Below, one piece after another: positions 22,473 to 34,178 of a stretch of DNA of 64,000 nucleotides. The DNA is from Camellia lanceoleosa. Its lineage: Eukaryota; Streptophyta; Magnoliopsida; Ericales; Theaceae. The notes under the pieces are model-generated. The model searched no databases and was not told the DNA's origin. It saw only the letters and a list, made by a program, of their open reading frames with translations. How positions within the stretch are numbered: position 1 is the stretch's first letter; each line of letters begins with the position of its first letter. Position numbers and translations under genes: made by a program. The DNA lies in assembly GCA_025200525.1 (NCBI GenBank), contig CM045761.1:137394223-137458222 (forward strand), read 5' to 3'.

Positions 22473-23564
22473 ATTAAGTAACCAAACAGATAATCTCTAA
22501 ATAAATTAATTTAATGACAACATCTCAAGATACCTAGCACAACATTAATACCAAGCCTTTGAGTAGTGATATTAACTGTAAGTGGTATTCTTGTTGTAAT
22601 GATCAAACATTGACAATAAGTTATGTCAAATAACAAATCTATCTTTTGATGGATTTATTATTCACATTAGATTTCCTTGACAATTGGCACATGTTTATCA
22701 CCACAAAATGTGTGTGTAATTCTGCCAAGTATTAATCATGTCTTTGGACCGAGAAATACCCGCATGAGATACATATACATGAACATCAAAACATTCCATA
22801 TAAAACAATCTAGACAAGAGAGATCACTTTTGTGACATCTTGTTTGAATTGACTTATATTTAGAACGTTAGAAAATTAAATTTCTGTAGACGTTGTATGA
22901 AATTACATTAAATTTAAAGATTTCTTAATTTGTTACCCCGTATATATTATATAATTTGCAGGAATCCCAACTGTATACATATATATATATATATAATTGA
23001 CGGTTTCAAATTTTTTTTTTTTTTTTTTTAAACCACAAAACACATGCATCAAATGAATAGATGCCAAAGACCAAACATGTTATACAGTCATGAATTGCAT
23101 GCAAGAATTGATGACAAAAGGCCAACCAACACATGCATGAATAGATTAACAGACATGTAAGAATTGATTATTAAATTCCGAAACCAAACCTGTTATACAA
23201 AACTACACATGCATGGATAGATTAATTAAAAAAAAAAAAAAAAAAAACCAAAGACCAAGCCACAACTTTATTGTGAAAATAATAACACAATGATGCCGGG
23301 TTTTCTTACACCCAGAAAACTGCTCTGTTAACAAAAACGGCCCTGTTTTCTAACATATATATATATATATATTAACACATGCAATATATCCATTTGAAAG
23401 ATGAACCACCCACTGCCCATCCAAATTATTTTACAATTCCATAAACCAACCAGAATTTGCAGCAGTATATTAAAAAAAAAAAAAAAAAACAGAATCTGAA
23501 AAAACCGGAAACTACATTGGATGAATAAAGCATATCAATTTCTAATAATACACATGATATAACC
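22473..23564 (-). other. untranslated leader of copia B
   Basis: 1.1 kb of AT-rich DNA between the primer-binding site and gag. It contains several A/T homopolymers (22 to 25 bases at about 23010, 23230 and 23471) and TA runs at 22978-22995 and 23356-23372. No frame is recognisable. It may hold packaging signals. Confidence 0.6.
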
Positions 23565-23576
23565 GCTCTGATACCA
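23565..23576 (-). promoter_or_regulatory. primer-binding site of copia B
   Basis: A perfect TGGTATCAGAGC on the minus strand, complementary to the 3' end of initiator methionine tRNA, two bases inside the 5' LTR. Confidence 0.95.
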
Positions 23577-23578
23577 CT

Positions 23579-24096
23579 TGTAAACATAATTTCAGAACAT
23601 AAACCTTATGCTTAGGATTATCCACCATGTGTATCATCAAGAAATCAAGACAAAAAAAAAAAGTACCCGAATCCATCGATGAACGGTTAAACGGAAGCGT
23701 GATTATCAATAAACCCTTTGTTATTGATTTTGTTATTGCCTTCTAATCCTTTCCCTTTTGGTGTCTTATGTTTCTCCTTGAGAGGATTTAGAAGAAGAAT
23801 GGCAGTTTTTTCACTATTGGAAGGAATAAGGACCATAACAATTTAAGGTTGAAATAGGTTTTCAAACAACACAACCGTGTGGCAGTTTTTTATGAAAACC
23901 AACTTAACCAATATGTTTTAATTTCTATTTCTGCCCCTCATAAAAATAGAAATTACTCAACTAGTATCTACACATTAGGTCCATGACACATATACCCTTA
24001 AGCCTATTAACTAAATTGAATCACTTAAATTGTAGGTTTCTTATAAATGATAACACCACATTTAAATATGTGGTCGCATTGAGACATTATATAACA
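23579..24096 (-). repeat. 5' LTR of copia B
   Basis: The partner of 17398-17919. It starts TGTAAACATAATTTC and ends ATAACA, followed by the CCATT duplication. Confidence 0.92.
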
Positions 24097-24255
24097 CCAT
24101 TCTTCAAACCCAAGAAAGGAAGTGTAATTCCAGCCAAGAGGAAGCTGGTGAAGACCATGATGTTTGATTGCATAGCTCAATCCATGGCTTCTCTGTTCTG
24201 TTCTTGTCGTCGTCACGGCCATCACTCTCACAACAACAATGGTAGCTGCCCATAA

Positions 24256-24560
24256 ATGGTCTCACCGATCAATACGGCAAATTCAATGATCGATAAGAAG
24301 ATGAAGAAAAAAATTATCTTTCCATACCAATAAAGTTCTTTACAATGCTTTAAAATATTTCTCTTTCTCTTTCTAGACTCTCTAAATTTTCAGTTTTGAT
24401 TTTTATCCATTAGTGTTCTAGGCATCTTTTTCACAGATCATTTGTGTATTTTGTTATTTTGTACCACTCTTTTGTAATTTGTATGGATTTTCTATTAGAA
24501 ATGGTTGGAAAAATTCTGGCTAAAACTAGAATTTTTTCTTAAGTTTGGTCTATCTTTTAG
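24256..24560 (+). other. probable 3' untranslated region of the small gene
   Basis: T-rich sequence after the TAA stop, with TTTGTGTATTTTG-like stretches of the kind seen near plant polyadenylation sites. No separate gene is seen. Confidence 0.35.
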
Positions 24561-25610
24561 GTAGGTTCCGTGCATCGATTTTCGCGGGTCAAAGTGGTAA
24601 CGCGTTCTATACCCTGTTGTGATTCACGTGATATATTTGATTGCTCAAAACCATTATCGAGTGAATGGGAAATTGAAACCAAAGTGTGCTCCATGAAAAT
24701 AGAGTTTTGGTGAAAAATCCTTAAAGTTTGAATAAGGTTTGTCCCACATTGATTTGGTGGTTGGTGGGAAGTTTTGAATGGATTTATAAGACATGTGATT
24801 GGAAGTTAGGGTGTGCCCCACGGGGTACCCAAGTTTTGTAGAAAGGGAGGAAGTTATGGGCAAAATGGGCAAGATCCATTGGACCCAAAAAAAAAAAAAA
24901 AAAATCACCATGCGCGTCGCCGTCCGGTCAGACAGGTTGGGTTGGGCCTAGGCCCGAGTGCGTGGTGTGAGGTTGGGTTGGATTGGGCTTGTCCGGCTCA
25001 ATACTTATGTTTTTGGGCTAAAAACATTTGAATTTTATTTTTTTTAAATTAAATTCAAATTTTTCCAATTTGTTTTTCAAAATTTAAAATTCAAAATTGG
25101 GTCCGTTTTTCTCCCACCCGAACAGAATTGATTCTGTTTAATTTTCAAAAACCCGGACATATTTAAATCTGAACAATTCAGTTATATCTGTTTGAATTTG
25201 AATCTAAACAGTACTAATTCAAACCAACAGGTTCAATACCTGTTCAAAACAGGTTTGCACCTGTTTAATTCAAAACCAGTAACCACCAATCCATCTATAA
25301 ATAGGACAGTCCTCATTTGATATTTCATTAAAAATTTCGTACTTCTCCTCTGCAAATTTATTCTTCATTTTGTTGCATTTAATTTTTATGAGAACGAGTA
25401 TAAACACTTAATGTGTTCGTTGAACAAATAAATTGTAGTGCTGTATTTATTTGTAGTTGATCATTTCATCCTGGGAGATAGACGTCTATATTCTGAAAAC
25501 ACCGTAGAGAGGACAAATCTGTCTTAAGAAGACAATGTCGAACACTGAACTTGATCAGAATAATATTCAAAATATTAATCAAGTAAGTTATTTATTTATT
25601 TTGTATTTTA
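24560..25610 (+). mobile_element. relic of a retroelement 5' end
   Basis: A TATA box (TCTATAAATAGG, 25294-25305) is followed by about 190 bp resembling a copia LTR U5 and leader (ATCATTTCATCCTGGGAGATA and a GAAAACACCGT block). Next is an ATG at about 25535 opening a short gag-like start (MSNTELDQNN) that runs into a GTAAGTT. No second LTR, polymerase or clear TG start can be found, so this is a truncated remnant. A host promoter with a first exon is a weaker alternative. Confidence 0.35.
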
Positions 25611-28177
25611 TTATTTATTTAAATCAGATTTTAATTTTTGTTTTTGTAACAAAATAAAATCTGTTTTTTATTTATTTAATTCTATTTCTAGTTTGATTTT
25701 TGTAATCAAACTTTCTCTCTCCTTTTCTATTTTTCTTTTATATTCTATTTGTCGTTTATTAATTAATTTAATTACAATGAAGATTATCCTACATTTTCTA
25801 TTCAATGGAAACGAATCCACAGCAATTTAACTAAAACTTCTTGTTCATATTCTGTATCGCTCATACTTTACCTTGAAGAAGAAAAACTGAAATGATTGCT
25901 TTCACAGTTTGATTCTGAATCAATAAAGTGATGGATACCCAGAAAGCCAATATTCTGAATCCTCTGTTTTATTCTCACAGGGAATGGTAGTATAAAGCTT
26001 TTCTTGTTCATATTTTACCTTACTCTGTTTTTTTTTTTCCAGCAACCAAACAGAAATGCCTTTTTTTTCCTTGTTCATCTCCTCTTCTTTTTTTTTTTCT
26101 TTTTTTCTTTTTTTTTTTGTGGCAACCAAACAGAAGAAAAGAATTGTGAATTTCAATTCCCATTTCCTTTAAGCCCAATAACCAGTTTGGAGAAAACACG
26201 GACCAAATTCAAATGCAATGATGAACCTTGGAATTGAATCTCAATATTAAAGGATTCATCATTTGGAACTTTTGGCTGTGACAAAAGTTTCACCCTTTTT
26301 TTTTTTCTTTTCTTTTCTTTTTGTAGATCCGTTTGGCATTATTGCTTGGACAGTTTCATAAAGTTTTAAAAATGAAATATCAAGAAAGCATTAATCATTT
26401 TTAGTGAAGATCACTGAACCCATTGAAGTACTAGGCTCAAAAATTTGGAAGGAGATAATTAGAAATACTGAATTGAAACAACTTAAAAAATCATAAAAAA
26501 TATCAACATTTGCAAATTCTTAGATTAATTTGGCAGATGGAACAAATTTATACAAATTGAGACTTCTTGTTTGTACAATCATGTATTCACCATTTATTTA
26601 ATTGTCTATTTTTATTAATCACTAAAATCATAAAAATTTTCATGATTTTGTAATTAAGTTTTGAAAATATCACTAACAAGTATTTTCCCCCATTTTCTTG
26701 CAATCCCTTATGTTGATATTGATAATTTTAAAATTTTGGAGTTGTGTGTTATTGATGCTTGGCCAAAGAAAGCCATTAGAAATAAAAGCAAAGTTGCAAC
26801 CAACAATTCCTTCATAGCAAATACTTTAAAAAGTATGATTCCCATTATTATTGTGATAATTGATTTGTTTTGTATGGTTGAAGTGAAGCAATTACATCAT
26901 AGTGGACAAGTTTAAAAAATTCTTTTTAAATATTTACAATTGGCTTTGGCTAGAACTTTGCACCTTTCTTTTGTGTATAAGAGTTTGAATCTCTTCATTT
27001 ACGTAAGTTTTATTTTGTGTATTTAAGAATTTTCTCTTTTAAATTTGGATGGTTTTGTTATTAGTTATATGTCATATTTAATTTTTATTATAATTATAAT
27101 TCATTATAGGAGAAATTTTTTTAAAAAAATTCTCAAGAAGCCTTACAATAAAATAAATCCTGAATTTTTAATTTTATCAATTTAAACCATGTACTTAATT
27201 TTGTTAAGTAAAATAGTCAGAAAAAAGTATATTTTAGTTATATAAATCAATGAAAATGGTATTTTAGACATTTTTCATACACTTATGATTAAGATATATA
27301 TATATATATATATTTTGAAAATTTTACTTAACAGAATAGATGGATGATTTAGATTGAAAACAAATAAAAAATTTCACATTTAAATTGACTAAATTAAAAA
27401 TTAAAAAATTATTTTATTATATGAGTCAGATTTTATTTATTTATCATTATTATTTATTTATTTATTTATTTATAATTTCGCTTTCAATATAATACAAAGA
27501 GTGGAAAATTTTGAGGATTTGTGAAGTGGGGTCAGGGTGAGTCAGACTAACATTTTGTGGACCAACTGACTAACCCATCAAACGAAAGGGTTCGTTTAGA
27601 CCAGACCAAAGAAAACTTTAGAAATGGTACGCGGTAACGCGGGAGGAAGATAATTTGGCTGCTTTCTGGGTAGTTTGTAGTCTCCTATAGACCTACCTTT
27701 ATCATCACATAACATGGTCCATTTAATAATGTTTGAGAGTTTTAATTTGAGAGTTATAATGTAATTTTAATAATATGAAGAGTATTCATATAAAAGTGAA
27801 CTTCACACTCCTCTCTTTATCTCTTTCTACTCTCTCTCTCTTCTACCTCACTAGTGTACTATTTAGAACTACAAATTAAAAGTATATATCATTACTCATG
27901 GTCCATTTTCCATTTACATATACTTTTGAAAAACAATTAAAATCATTAAAACAGAGCTCTTTAATTTATTTCTAATAATTTGAATTATTATATATTAAAT
28001 ATATAGTAACTAATTTATGAAAAAATACAGGGCATGTGATTTTATTAAATTACCTAACTTTTCAAAATATTTTTAAGTAGATGATTTCAAATTTTAAAAA
28101 AAAAAAATTTGTCAGAATCTCAAACACAAATAATATGTGTCACACTTGTAAGTAGTTGTAGAATTTTGTCTATGGAA
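25611..28177. other. AT-rich spacer, no gene recognised
   Basis: Apart from the foldback at 27145-27423 I see only AT-rich DNA with T/A homopolymers (26028-26120), a TA run (27295-27312) and short meaningless frames. Confidence 0.5.
27145..27423. repeat. foldback element, imperfect 65-75 bp arms
   Basis: The left arm (AATAAAATAAATCCTGAATT ... GTTAAGTAAAAT) and right arm are inverse copies with moderate mismatch around a TA-rich centre. This resembles a decayed MITE. No target duplication could be fixed. Confidence 0.5.
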
Positions 28178-28192
28178 CACTACAAAAATTTA

Positions 28193-28521
28193 GGCTTTGT
28201 TTGGTTTGTTTTTGAGAAAATAATTTTGGAGAAAAAATTTTAAAATTTTGTTTGGTTTAGTGATTCTGGAAAAAAAATTTCAAAATCACTTTCTCTGTCC
28301 TATACATTAATCAATCAATATTTCTCTCTCTTTTCTCCTTTTCAATCATTTTTCTCTCATACACATCTACTCAACTACAACTAAATATCAAATTATTCCA
28401 AACTTCTATACTCCAAAACTATTTTCAAAATATACAATCAAACAAACCAAAAAAAAATTCTAAACTCTCTCCCCAAATTTTTTTTTGAAAATTTATCTCC
28501 CAAAATCAAACCAAACACACC
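28193..28521. mobile_element. MITE, Tourist-like (about 330 bp)
   Basis: The ends GGCTTTGTTTGGTTTG and, inverted, GGTGTGTTTGGTTTG are flanked by TTA on the left and TTTA on the right. There is no coding capacity. It starts 15 bp after a CACTACAAAAA motif at 28178, which resembles a CACTA end but has no partner nearby. Confidence 0.6.
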
Positions 28522-28865
28522 TTTAATGTTTTAGAAATCAAAATTTAGAAACAAAATTATTTTTTAAGAACTAAATATTTTTTTGTTGCGAAAAGTATCG
28601 TCATTATATTTTTAGTAACGAAAATTATACATTGGTGATAAATTATTATCCTTTTGGAACCAAATTTTTTGTCTCAAAAAATAAACCATGTTAAGACCAA
28701 ATTATTTTATCCCTAAAAGTCTATATTAGTGAAATTTTCAAAATTTTGCTCGTGAAAGTTTTGTTTTTGAATTTTTGAGATGATCTTTTAGCGACTATCC
28801 CTATGATGATAGAAATTGGTTCCTAAATGTCTTTCGTAAAAGTCTTGCTTTGTTATCATATTAAC
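28522..28865. other. spacer, nothing firm
   Basis: AT-rich DNA with scattered TAGYGAC-like words, perhaps remains of a CACTA-type interior. No gene. Confidence 0.35.
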
Positions 28866-29027
28866 GTTGTGTTTGGTTGAGAATTTTGAGGAGGAATTTA
28901 AAAAGAAAAAGGAAAAAGATGTATGAAATTAGGTGAAATATAAGTATGTTTTATTCACATTTTACCTACTTTTTCTATTTTCTTTTCCTTTCCAAATCTC
29001 TCCTTAAATCCTCCAACTAAACACAGC
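28866..29027. mobile_element. MITE (about 160 bp)
   Basis: The ends GTTGTGTTTGGTTGAGAATT and, inverted, GCTGTGTTTAGTTGGAGGAT match for about 40 bases with mismatches. The flanks are TAA-like (TTAAC and ATAAG). Confidence 0.55.
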
Positions 29028-29500
29028 ATAAGGCTCTCTAATTGTGAGAGCAAGGGTAGGGCCTCGCCTTTGAAGCTTGATATTTTTTTCCAATTTTTTT
29101 TCAACATATTTTTTATGAGAAAAATATGGAAACAACTTGAGACCCTTGCTCAAAAAGCTAGTCATGGGGAGAACCAAGTCACCAAGGCCACATGTTTTGG
29201 AAATTAGTCCGCCTTCACCTCAATTTGACAAGAGCCCTTGGACTAAAGTTTAACTCATCCCAACAAAAACGGTTGTGTAATCTATCCAATTTACCACGTG
29301 AATTAGAGAGATGCAATTTGAGATCATGGCCTATCATAGATTTCAATTTTTGTGAATCGTTCATCTTATTGAATCTCTATATATAATTTATTCATAAAAA
29401 TAAAATTGTGTCACAAATAAATAGAGGAAGGACATGGGTCGCACAGAATGAAAAGGAAGATTTGCAACTTAGCTAAATTTCATGTGATAGAGAAGATTCC

Positions 29501-30107
29501 TGTTAGACCATTTTAATATATTTTATTTATTTATTTATTTATATTATTCATAAATCTTCTTTTGTCTTATTCATGAATCTCATCTTATTCATGAATGGAG
29601 ATTCATTGCTTTGGTGACCTTTTGTCTTGTTCATGAATGGAGTTTAATTAGAATTCATAAACTTGGTAGTGAATTATTATTGGGTTACATTCTCCATTTT
29701 TTCTAGATTCATGGTCATTATTATTTTTTGCTGTATTTTGTAAAGTTCTAGTGGCCTATAAATAGTTCTTCTCTTCTACTATTTTCTACAACCAACACAC
29801 AAATTATTTTCTATACAAGAGAGATTACTAGCAAAGAAGGGTGTTTTTCTTGGTGGAGCTTTGGGTTCACCATCTTGTGCAGAGTTAGCCTGAACCATAC
29901 GACAAGTGATCGGCCTGTTGTATCTTGGAGAGGACAAATCATAGTTTTGTGACTGCTGCATCGGTATTTGGGTTCTTCCTACCGCAGTGGGTTTGATCTC
30001 CTTAAAGAAAACGAGATATCTATGCCTCAACCTGATCTATTTGTATCTCATTTTCTTTTCATTATTTATTAATAAAATATAATTTTTTTTTGGTATTTTC
30101 ACTAACA
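29501..30107 (+). repeat. 5' LTR of copia C
   Basis: Starts TGTTAGACC and ends CACTAACA. It has a TATA box (TATAAATAG, 29757-29765), which should start element transcription about 30 bp downstream. Confidence 0.92.
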
Positions 30108-30125
30108 ATTTTAAGGAAATCAACC

Positions 30126-30340
30126 ATGGATCAAGTACCAAAAAAAATCAATGATGGAATTGGAGATCTCAACAAGCCTTTCAAGTTCAAGGGAGGTGAA
30201 AAGGAAAAATTCTTTTTTACCTTAAGCTTTTGAAAGTTGAATATGTTCTTACCGACAAGAACCCAAACAAAATCTCACACAAGGAGATAAATGATGAAGA
30301 CTACGAGGCACATGAAGCAAAAGTAACTTCTTACAATACA
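30126..30340 (+). pseudogene. copia C gag remnant
   Basis: ATG at 30126 opens 35 codons containing KPFKFKGGEKEK, the usual start of this copia Gag group, then hits TGA at 30231. Another frame continues with VEYVLTDKNP and an acidic DEDYEAHE segment. After about 30340 the sequence is no longer gag, so the UBN2 core, zinc knuckle and protease have been deleted. Confidence 0.75.
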
Positions 30341-30474
30341 GATAAGTATAAAAGTCAATTTTATCTCTTACATTTCCTTGCTGATTAATTTTATGATTAT
30401 TACTATGACACCACTTACACTTTGTCTTCATTAATTTTTGGTATATTGATAGTAAATATGTGGGAATCATGAGT

Positions 30475-31441
30475 AGTTTAGGATTAATTTCTAAAGTGAC
30501 AAAAAATTTTGAGAAATGTGAAATTTGCAGTAAAGCTAAAATTACTAAGAAGCCTCATAAAACTGTTAAAAAAATACTGAATTGCTAGAATTATTTCATA
30601 CTAATTTGTGTGAGTTTGAAGGAATTTTAACTTGGGGTGGTAACTGATATTTTATGACTTTAATTGATGATTTTTCAAAATATACAAACGTATATTTATT
30701 AGAAATAAAAGTGATACTTTTGAGAAATTTAAAGAATTCTTTCTTAAGGTGGAAAATCAATTCGGTAAAAAGATTAAGAGAATTAGAAGCGATAGAGGTC
30801 GAGAGTATGAATCTCTTGGATTCAACTATTTTGTTCAGTCATTGTGAATTATTCATGAGACTACTCTACCATATTCACCTTCATCTAATGGCGTAGTTGA
30901 AAGAAAAAATAAAACGTTAATTGACTTGACGAATGCTATGCTTATTGATGCAGGTGCTCCCTCAAATTTTTGGGGTGAGGTTATTTTGACAGCTTGCTAT
31001 GTGATAAATAAAGTGCCATACAAAAAGGTTAAAATTGTACCTTATGAGTTGTGGCGGGAGCATAAACCAAATCTAGGTTATTTGAAGGCTTGGGATTGTT
31101 TAGCTTTTGTGAGGCTTGTAGATCCTAAACAACCTAAATTGGATGAAAGAATTACCATTTATGCTTTTCTTGGGTATGCATTGTATAATATAGCTTATAG
31201 ATTTTTTGATATGAAAAATAATATTATTTTTGAATCAGGTGATGCTATTTTTCATGAAAATAAATTTCATTTTAAATCTAGAAATAGTGGGGGTCAAATA
31301 ATTTCTAAAAATATTTTATCCGTGCCTAGCTCTTCTACTCGATCTCAAGTTTTTCAAGAGCAAGAAAATTCTCAAATTCAACCAAGGAGGAGTAAACGAG
31401 CTAGAGTTGAAAAAGATTTTGGCCCTGACTATTATCTTTAA
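30475..31441 (+). pseudogene. copia C integrase (broken)
   Basis: The start shows FEKCEICSKAKITKKPH, the end of the zinc-binding region. Next come TLIDDFSKYTNVYLL in one frame, a degenerate SDRGREYE-like catalytic block around 30785, and VERKNK (normally ER-NRTL) near 30900. 30926-31441 is open and holds the C-terminal part (NFWGEVILTACYVINKVP, YELWREHKPNLGYLKAWDC) and a basic linker (RRSKRARVEKDFG). Several frameshifts break the catalytic core. Confidence 0.85.
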
Positions 31442-31489
31442 AACGTGGAAGAAATTCCTTTTACGGTGCAAGAAGTTTTATCATCACCT

Positions 31490-32960
31490 GATGCTATTTT
31501 CTAAAAAGAGGCTGTAAATGATGAGATAGATTCACTACTTTCAAATAAAATATGAAAGCTAGTGGATTTACCTCCAGATTGTAAAACTATTAGGTGTAAA
31601 TGGGTCCTTCATAAAAAACTTAAATCGGATGGAACTATAGATAAATATAAAAGTGAGGCTTGTTGCTAAAAGTTTTAAGCAACAAGTTGATCTTGATTTC
31701 TTTAATACTTTTTCTTCGGTTACTAGAATTACATTCATTAGACTGTTGATAGCAGTGGTTGCAATTCATGATTTAAAAATTCATCAAATGGATGTAAAAA
31801 CAGCGTTTTTAAATGGAGATCTAAATGAGGAGATTTACATAGACCAACTCAAAAGCTTTGTGGAGCTTGGCCAAGAAAGCAAAGTCTGTAAGTTAAATAA
31901 ATCCCTTTATGGTTTAAAACAAACTCTTAAACAGTGGCATGAGAAATTTGATTCCTACATGCTTGAGAATGGTTATAAGACTAATGAATGCAATAAGTAC
32001 ATATATTATAAAACTTATGAGATTGCAAATGTGATTATTAGCCTATATGTGGATGATCTACTTATCTTTGTCTCTAATTTACATATTATAAATGAGACTA
32101 AAAATATGCTTAATAGCCACTTTGATATGAAAGATCTTGGTGAAGCCAAATTTATTTTGGGAATTAAAATTATGAAGACTAACGATGGTAATTTTCTTGA
32201 TCAGTTGCATTATGTTGAGAAAACTTTAAAGAAATATAATTTTCTAGATTGCAAACATGTTGCTACTCCTTTTGATGCAAGCATACATTTATTTGTTGTA
32301 ACAAATGAAAAAGAAGTGATTAATCAAAAGGAATATGCTAGCATGATTGGTAATTTGAGATATACTACTGACTGTACTAGACCTGATATTGCATATGTTG
32401 TTAGAGTACTTAGCAGGTTTACTAGCAAGCCAAGTCGAGATCATTGGCTAGCCATGGGAAGAATTATGAGATATTTATCTGATACCAAAAATTATGGTTT
32501 GTTTTATAACAAGTATCATGTGGTACTTGAGGGATATAGTGATGCCGATTGGAACACTTTGTCAGGTGATACTTTCTCTACCTCGGGTTTAATTTTTATC
32601 TTGGGTGGTGGTGCTATATGTTGGAAGTCTAAAAAACAAACTACAATTGCTAATTCTATAATGGAAATTGAGCTTATAGCGTTAGCTTCAGCATGTGAGG
32701 AAGCGAATAGGTTGAGAAATTTGTTACATGAAATCCCTTTTTGGGAAAAACTAATTCCTCCTATGTTAATTCATTGTGATAATACTGCTACTATTGGTAG
32801 AGTGAACAACCATTTTTATAATGGTAAATCCAGACCTATTCGAAGGAAACACAATAATGTGAGATCCTATTTGAGTAATGGCATCATAACCGTGAATTAA
32901 GTAAAATTTTGTAATAATCTTGCGGATCCGTCAACTAAGGCCTTGGCGAGAGATATGGTC
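31490..32960 (+). pseudogene. copia C reverse transcriptase and RNase H
   Basis: The first 160 bases contain stops and one frameshift (CKWVLHKKLKSDG is still readable). From 31653 to 32900 the frame is open for 415 residues: [38 protein letters not shown] with the YVDD motif at about 32046, MKDLGEAKFILGI, then RNase H with GYSDADW, ICWKSKKQTTIA and HCDNTATIG. A TAA at about 32898 cuts off the usual ending (ADPSTKAL-like codons follow to about 32950). The QWHEKFD block and others are shared with copia D, so C and D are related lineages. Confidence 0.9.
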
Positions 32961-33557
32961 TGAAATACATCGAGGGAAATGGGTTTGAACCTTATAAAAT
33001 CATAAACCATATATGAGGATACCCAACCTAGGGACCAGAGATCCTATAACTAGGTTCAATGGAAAGAACGAATCATATAGTGGTTGTAAAAATGCACTAT
33101 TTAATATTTTGTAATCTATCCTTATGATGTAATTGCATTTGTCCTATAATGTTGGAGGGTTGAGTTTTATACTCTTAATGAAATTCTGTAACTCTTGTTG
33201 AGTGGAGTGTGTAAATTACAGGAACATTCTTAACAGATTTCACCTATGTGAGCATGAAAGTGAGACCATTTTCTATGGGAACAAGGCTTATTCTCAAATA
33301 TGCTCATGAAAATTGAAATTAGCACAAGGTCGTAATATGCTGGCTATTAAAAGCTCATGTCAACACCAGAATTATTATGTGTGAGCAGTAATACTTTATT
33401 TTTCCTAAGCAATCATAGTTCAAGTCTAAGACCACTATTGACTCTGGAATAAAGGTTGTTGTTTCACTAATGAAAGTTTAATGCAGAGAATACCTTCATG
33501 ATGCATACTAGTCTATCTTTGTTTAGTAATCTCTCTTGTCCTTGTTGATATTAAAAT
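32960..33557 (+). other. untranslated 3' part of copia C
   Basis: About 600 bp between pol and the polypurine tract. It has no frame of note and corresponds in position to 44311-44860 of copia D. Confidence 0.6.
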
Positions 33558-33568
33558 GAGTGGGGGAT
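33558..33568 (+). promoter_or_regulatory. polypurine tract of copia C
   Basis: GAGTGGGGGAT immediately before the 3' LTR. Confidence 0.85.
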
Positions 33569-34173
33569 TGTTGGACCATTTTAATATCTTTTATTTATTT
33601 ATTTATTTATACTGTTCATGAATCTTCTTTTGTCTTATTCATGAATCCCATCTTGTTCATGAATGGAGATTCATTGCTTTAGTGACCGTTTGTCTTGTTC
33701 ATGAATGGAGTTTAATCAGAATTCATGAACTTGGTGGTGAATTATTATTGGGATACATTCTCCATTTTGTCTAGGTTCATGGTTATTATTATTTTTGGTG
33801 TATTTTGTAAAGTTCTAGTAGCCTATAAATAGTTCCTCTATTCTACTCTTTTCTACAACCAACACACAAACTATTTTCTATACAAGAGAGATTACTAGAA
33901 AAGAAGGGTGTTTTTCTTGGTGGAGCTTTGGGTTCACCATCTTGTGCAGAGTTGGTCTGAACCATACGACAAGTGGTCGGGCTGTTGTATCCTGGAGGGG
34001 ACAAGTCATAGTTTTGTGACTGCTGCATCGGTATTTGGGTTCTTCCTACCACAGTGGGTTTGATCTCCTTAAAGAAAACGAGATATCCGTGTCTCAGCCT
34101 GATCTATTTATATCTCATTTTCTTTGCATTATTTATCAATAAAATATAATTTTTTTTGATATTTTTACCAACA
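33569..34173 (+). repeat. 3' LTR of copia C
   Basis: Starts TGTTGGACC and ends ACCAACA, with the TATA box at 33824-33832. It pairs with 29501-30107. Confidence 0.92.
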
Positions 34174-34178
34174 ATTCC

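Larger units (their letters stand above)
17398..24096 (-). mobile_element. Ty1/copia element B, nearly complete
   Basis: Two LTRs (17398-17919 and 23579-24096) flank gag, protease, integrase, RT and RNase H in copia order on the minus strand. The 5-bp flanks are CCACT (17393-17397) and CCATT (24097-24101), a duplication with one C to T change. The primer-binding site is perfect and a polypurine tract is present. Comparing the LTRs by eye gives about two dozen substitutions and three or four small indels over about 520 bp, so it inserted fairly recently relative to element A. The coding part has a few frameshifts, so this copy is probably not autonomous. Confidence 0.93.
17336..24255 (+). pseudogene. 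small host gene, 69-residue frame split by copia B
   Basis: The first part, 17336-17397, opens with ATG (MVVVVMKPIEEVV...) after a GA-rich leader. The second part, 24102-24255, continues (FKPKKGSVIPAKRKLVKTMM ...) to a TAA stop. Taking out the element at 17398-24096 and one copy of its 5-bp duplication joins the codon CT+C and restores one uninterrupted frame. The protein would be small and basic, with a cysteine- and histidine-rich tail (FCSCRRHGHHSH) and no signal peptide or membrane segment. The lysine-rich middle has the look of a conserved short plant protein, but I do not recognise a named family. Base composition is richer in GC than the surroundings. The insertion in the coding part should inactivate it. 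Confidence 0.72.
29501..34173 (+). mobile_element. Ty1/copia element C, internally deleted
   Basis: LTRs at 29501-30107 and 33569-34173 and a perfect 5-bp target duplication ATTCC (29496-29500, 34174-34178) define the element. The inside keeps a gag start, integrase, RT and RNase H in copia order but lacks most of gag and all of protease. The two LTRs differ at about 40 positions of 605 by eye. No standard methionine-tRNA primer site follows the 5' LTR. The copy cannot be autonomous. Confidence 0.93.

Noticed and set aside
26661..26915. 84-codon frame in AT-rich spacer
   Set aside because: Hydrophobic, AT-driven composition; no start context, no recognisable family.
29779..30030. Antisense frame in the copia C LTR, repeated at 33843-34052
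   Set aside because: It recurs only because both LTRs share the sequence; no start context or domain.
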